A stretch of 19,994 nt of DNA, from the NCBI GenBank assembly GCA_019155205.2, contig JAHNZQ020000172.1, positions 1,817,847 to 1,837,840 of the forward strand, read 5' to 3'. The notes under the pieces are model-generated. The model had not been told where the DNA came from. It ran no database searches and was given only the letters and a program-made list of their open reading frames with translations. Source of the DNA: Gracilaria vermiculophylla (taxonomy: Eukaryota; Rhodophyta; Florideophyceae; Gracilariales; Gracilariaceae). This document shows positions 17,636 through 19,994 of this stretch, one piece after another (position 1 is the first letter of the stretch; every line of letters starts with the position of its first letter). A program made the position numbers and the translations under genes.

Positions 17636-18190
17636 TCAATAGTTTATTTTGCATTCGTTTTCCTGTATAAAGCTAATGCAGCGTTTCGGCATCGAATTGA
17701 TGTACTTTCCCACACTTGAAACTGTTATATATTCCCAGCAATTTTTAATACAGATTTTGAGTTCAAAAACTGTCTGAAATTGCCTTCCATGCGCATAAAC
17801 CATCCTTGCCAGCAGTCCCCAAATGTTTTCGATTAGGTTCAAATCTGGTGAGCGCGTTTGCAACCCTAAAACAGATACCTCAGACTCCTGTAGCCAATTT
17901 TTGATTAAAGATGCACTGTGCACAGGCGCATTATCCTGTTGAAAAATGAAATTTTCTTCATGGAAACATAAACCAAAAGGTAGCAAATAGTTGTATAGAA
18001 ATTCTTGATATTTTTCAGCATTCATGTTCGTTTCAATGAAGGCAATTTCCGTTAGACCTTTTTTAGAAATGCCCCCCCTTCCCCCCCCCCCAAACCATTA
18101 CAGAGCCTCCACCAGAGTGCCTGGTATAAAATTCATGACGTTCCTTACAAAAATTGTTGCGTGTCGATCCATGTGGCTGGCGCAACGAGA
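17636..18190 (-). pseudogene. Tc1-type DD34E transposase, C-terminal two thirds
   Basis: The intact minus frame 17636-18025 carries NAEKYQEFLYNYLLPF, then FQQDNAPVHSA with the second catalytic Asp, then RSPDLNLIENIWG with the catalytic Glu. Exactly 34 residues separate them, the DD34E spacing of Tc1. It ends SMPKRCISFIQENE. Upstream, in a different frame, HSGGGSVMVWG is the usual motif before the catalytic core. Between the two lies a C-rich run (18072-18091 on the plus strand) that breaks the frame. The first Asp and the N-terminal helix-turn-helix DNA-binding part are not recognisable. In the family this enzyme cuts and pastes at TA sites. Confidence 0.85.
18072..18091. repeat. Homopolymer-rich C tract
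   Basis: Seven C, two T and eleven C in a row. On the minus strand this falls inside the transposase just after VMVWG, and its length accounts for the frame change there. Confidence 0.8.
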
Positions 18191-18320
18191 GGTGAAGGCA
18201 GAGCGTGGTGCGGAAGCAAGACGAAGGCGCTTGTGTCTTGCGACGGGCAACTGACTCCCCGCAGTAAGAGTACAGAAGGAGATGTCCGGCTTTTACAGGC
18301 GCGAGGGGGGTCGGCGTCTT
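18191..18320. other. Short GC-rich stretch between transposase relic and LTR
   Basis: No motif or repeat partner found. A purine-rich GCGAGGGGGG at 18301-18310 is not adjacent to the LTR end and is not read as a polypurine tract. Confidence 0.3.
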
Positions 18321-18874
18321 TGTGTTACTGTCAGCGCTCCTGTGTAGGTAGTAAAGCACAACGTCCGTTAGGAGTTTTTGTTGACTCCAAAGGCGCGTAT
18401 TCCTAAAGGTGGTCTCCGGTATCCGCTGTCGCGAGCCGGGTGAATTCTGAAAGGGATCCGCAAACACCAAGCGGAGGGGGAGTTTCACTGGCCGGACAAT
18501 GCTCCTACAGGCGCTGCTATGATGCGACCTAGGGATCGGCGGCTTAGAAACCTGCGTTAAAAGAAAAGAGACTCCAACCGGAAAATGTAGAAGATGACTC
18601 AGGGGTGCTTGTCTTTACTTTCCTAGTAGTGGAACTCAACCGGCAGATTCAATATCAAGCCGGGAGCCCGCCTCGGCAGGTCGCACTACTGTGCTAATTA
18701 CTTGCATAAAATATCTAAAACAAATAATAAATTCTACCGTACTTCAAGGATACTGCAGGGCACGCGGGTGAGACTTTGCACCACGTGGCCCAGCCAATAA
18801 ACAACGAACCCTCCTTAGGAATATTATACCTTAAGGCCAAACTGCCATATTTCCGTAGGAGCCACTGTACTACA
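18321..18874 (-). repeat. LTR, copy 2 (3' LTR of an element running off the right edge)
   Basis: It is the same length as the LTR at 274-827 and colinear with it, with about 50 differences that cluster near 18552-18570 and 18620-18640. Its right end GTACTACA is identical to copy 1. Its left end TGTGTTAC has two changes from TGTAGTAC. A polypurine tract lies immediately to the right on the minus strand, so the element's interior is to the right and this is the 3' LTR. About 9% divergence between copies from separate insertions says the family was active more than once. Confidence 0.75.
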
Positions 18875-18876
18875 TA

Positions 18877-18887
18877 CCCCCTTTTCT
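18877..18887 (-). other. Polypurine tract
   Basis: The minus strand reads AGAAAAGGGGG, then TA, then the LTR start TGTAGTAC. This is the classic plus-strand primer site of an LTR retrotransposon and fixes the orientation of this element. Confidence 0.65.
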
Positions 18888-19539
18888 AAATTGCACCACG
18901 TCCTCGAGGTGCATCCTCCGCTTTCTTGATCCCTGCGGTGGCTCCTATCGGTGTTGCGGCACGTGCGGCCTCCGGCGGTTCGCCCGTTCTCTTCTTCAGG
19001 CGTTCCTTCTTTTCTCCGTACTCCCACGCGGCGGGTTGCCGTAGGTTCGCGTTTCACTCCTTGCGGCGTTCGTTGGCTCCAGCTCTTTTTCAGCCGGCGA
19101 TATCCGCTCCTTCTTGGAGTCATCCCTCGGTGCTGCTGCGCCAGTCTGCAGCGCGAGCGTCCGCATCCTCCGGCGCATCGTGCGCTGTGCACACGCGCAA
19201 CTCCCGTGGACGGAGCGTGGGGCAGTCCCGCGAGGGTACCGACACCCCTGGAGGCGTTCGCCACTCTGACTCCTTCGAGGTTACTCTTTTTGGCAACACC
19301 CGCTTCTTCGCGTCCGCTTATTCAATCTCCGTGAAGGTGCATCGTTTCATAATTTTCTCGTACGTGCCCCCTTCATTCTTCACGAAATATGAACTTGCGC
19401 CACACCATGGTGCTACAGACCTCGCCTGTCTTCGGTCGTCCGTCTTCTCCGCGCATTTCACGATGGCGTCCCACACAGCTCCTTTCTCGGTCGGTGTATA
19501 ACCGTGGGTCGCTCCCCAAGTGGTGCCAGATCCCGTATC
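18886..19539 (-). pseudogene. Broken 3' ORF of the minus-strand LTR element
   Basis: Reading right to left, one frame is open from 19539 to 19123 apart from a TAA at 19318-19320. It contains TPTEKGAVWDAIVKCAEKTD, then WCGASSYFVKNEGGTYEKIM and KKRVLPKRVTSKE. The reading then moves to a second frame (DDSKKERISPAEKELEPTNA) and to a third, Lys/Glu/Ala-rich one (EYGEKKERLKKRTGEPPEAA) that stops with TAG at 18886-18888, overlapping the polypurine tract. So the terminal ORF ended right at the tract, and this copy carries two frameshifts and one internal stop. It does not look like integrase or chromodomain; it may be gag-derived or an extra ORF. Plus-strand frames here are Ser/Arg-rich shadows. Confidence 0.4.
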
Positions 19540-19542
19540 TCA

Positions 19543-19994
19543 GGTGCTTCGGCTACGAGTCCTCGACTATGAACCCTTGGTGGAGAGCTTGGCGACCAGC
19601 GCGCCCTGTCGGTTACCGGCTACGTCCGAAGATATAGGCGCACCTCCTGAGATGATAACTCCGCGGCTTGCCGCAGTGCCGAATGCTCCCGCAGTGGTAG
19701 TCGCCGTGTCTCCTATGGAGGAGGACGAGATTGCTCCCGTCCCAGGTCCTTCGGCCCCAGTGTGCAACCCCGATTGCGGAGCGTCTTTGCGCCGATTTCC
19801 CAGCCTCGCCTGCGGGGCGTTCCAGTTCCCTCACCACCGTCACCTCCGGCGTCGCCGACTCCGCCCTTGGCATTGCCGTCCTCCACTGCGGAGCCCACGG
19901 AATCCCGTCGGGGAGCTCCTTCCTTGGCTGGTCCGCCGTCTGCAGCTCCCTCCGTGGCGGTTGGTGCGCCGTCCCTGGAGGTGGCCGCATCGGG
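19543..19994 (-). pseudogene. Low-complexity coding-like region entering from the right edge
   Basis: A minus frame is open from the right edge to about 19713 and is Gly/Asp/Glu/Ala-rich (GNAKGGVGDAGGDGGEGTG). On the plus strand the same DNA is Pro/Ala-rich (PVPSPPSPPASPTPPLAL) and open to the edge. Either could be a disordered linker such as those in gag proteins. I favour the minus strand because the next segment and the LTR read that way, but the sequence alone does not settle it. Confidence 0.3.

Larger units (their letters stand above)
17477..18190 (-). mobile_element. Younger Tc1/mariner (DD34E) element, one end only
   Basis: The terminus TACAGACTGTTTCAAAAACA starts at 17477 with an inner site CGTTTCAAAAACATATG at 17587, a bipartite TIR. 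The transposase reads on the minus strand toward this end. The other TIR is not present: recognisable homology fades at about 18190, and an LTR begins at 18321. The element is therefore truncated. The GC-rich 18190-18320 stretch between them is unassigned. Confidence 0.8.

Noticed and set aside
18926..19501. Plus-strand ORF of 191 codons
   Set aside because: Ser/Arg/Phe-rich antisense-type composition. The opposite strand carries coherent protein-like segments that end in a stop at the polypurine tract.

Overview
This window is eukaryotic. It is dense in decayed transposable elements and holds only one open reading frame that looks like an intact host gene. I see no rRNA, tRNA, CRISPR array, bacterial operon or ribosome-binding-site pattern. 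The style of the Ty3/gypsy polyprotein (RT, RNase H, integrase, then a C-terminal chromodomain), the DD34E Tc1-type transposase and a possible intron of about 57 nt would fit an oomycete or another TE-rich protist or fungus-like genome. The exact lineage is a guess.

Layout. Positions 1-273 look like the primer-binding site, leader and gag start of an LTR retrotransposon on the minus strand, running off the left edge. Its LTR is 274-827. A second LTR of the same family, about 90% identical, lies at 18321-18874. It has a polypurine tract and a broken minus-strand ORF on its right, so it reads as the 3' LTR of another copy running off the right edge. Positions 828-4139 are a plus-strand Ty3/gypsy pol pseudogene cut at its left end beside the first LTR. 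Positions 4140-6400 hold degraded coding-like sequence I could not identify. A 270-290 bp repeat with short terminal inverted repeats occurs at 6403-6690 and again at 17194-17470. Positions 6700-9800 hold unidentified ORF fragments.

Positions 9805-12415 are an AT-rich block bounded by Tc3-like bipartite terminal inverted repeats and lacking a transposase. Two Tc1/mariner relics of the same family as each other, but of different age, lie head to tail at 16622-17190 and 17477-18190.

The most interesting non-TE content is a gene at 12911-13438 for a small predicted type II membrane protein with a 12-cysteine ectodomain. A broken paralogue lies in inverted orientation at 16057-16333. The two share the N-terminus, the membrane anchor and about 230 bp of upstream DNA with CCAAT and TATA-like elements. 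No genes here form a pathway together. The story is nested insertion and decay around a duplicated, lineage-specific gene family.
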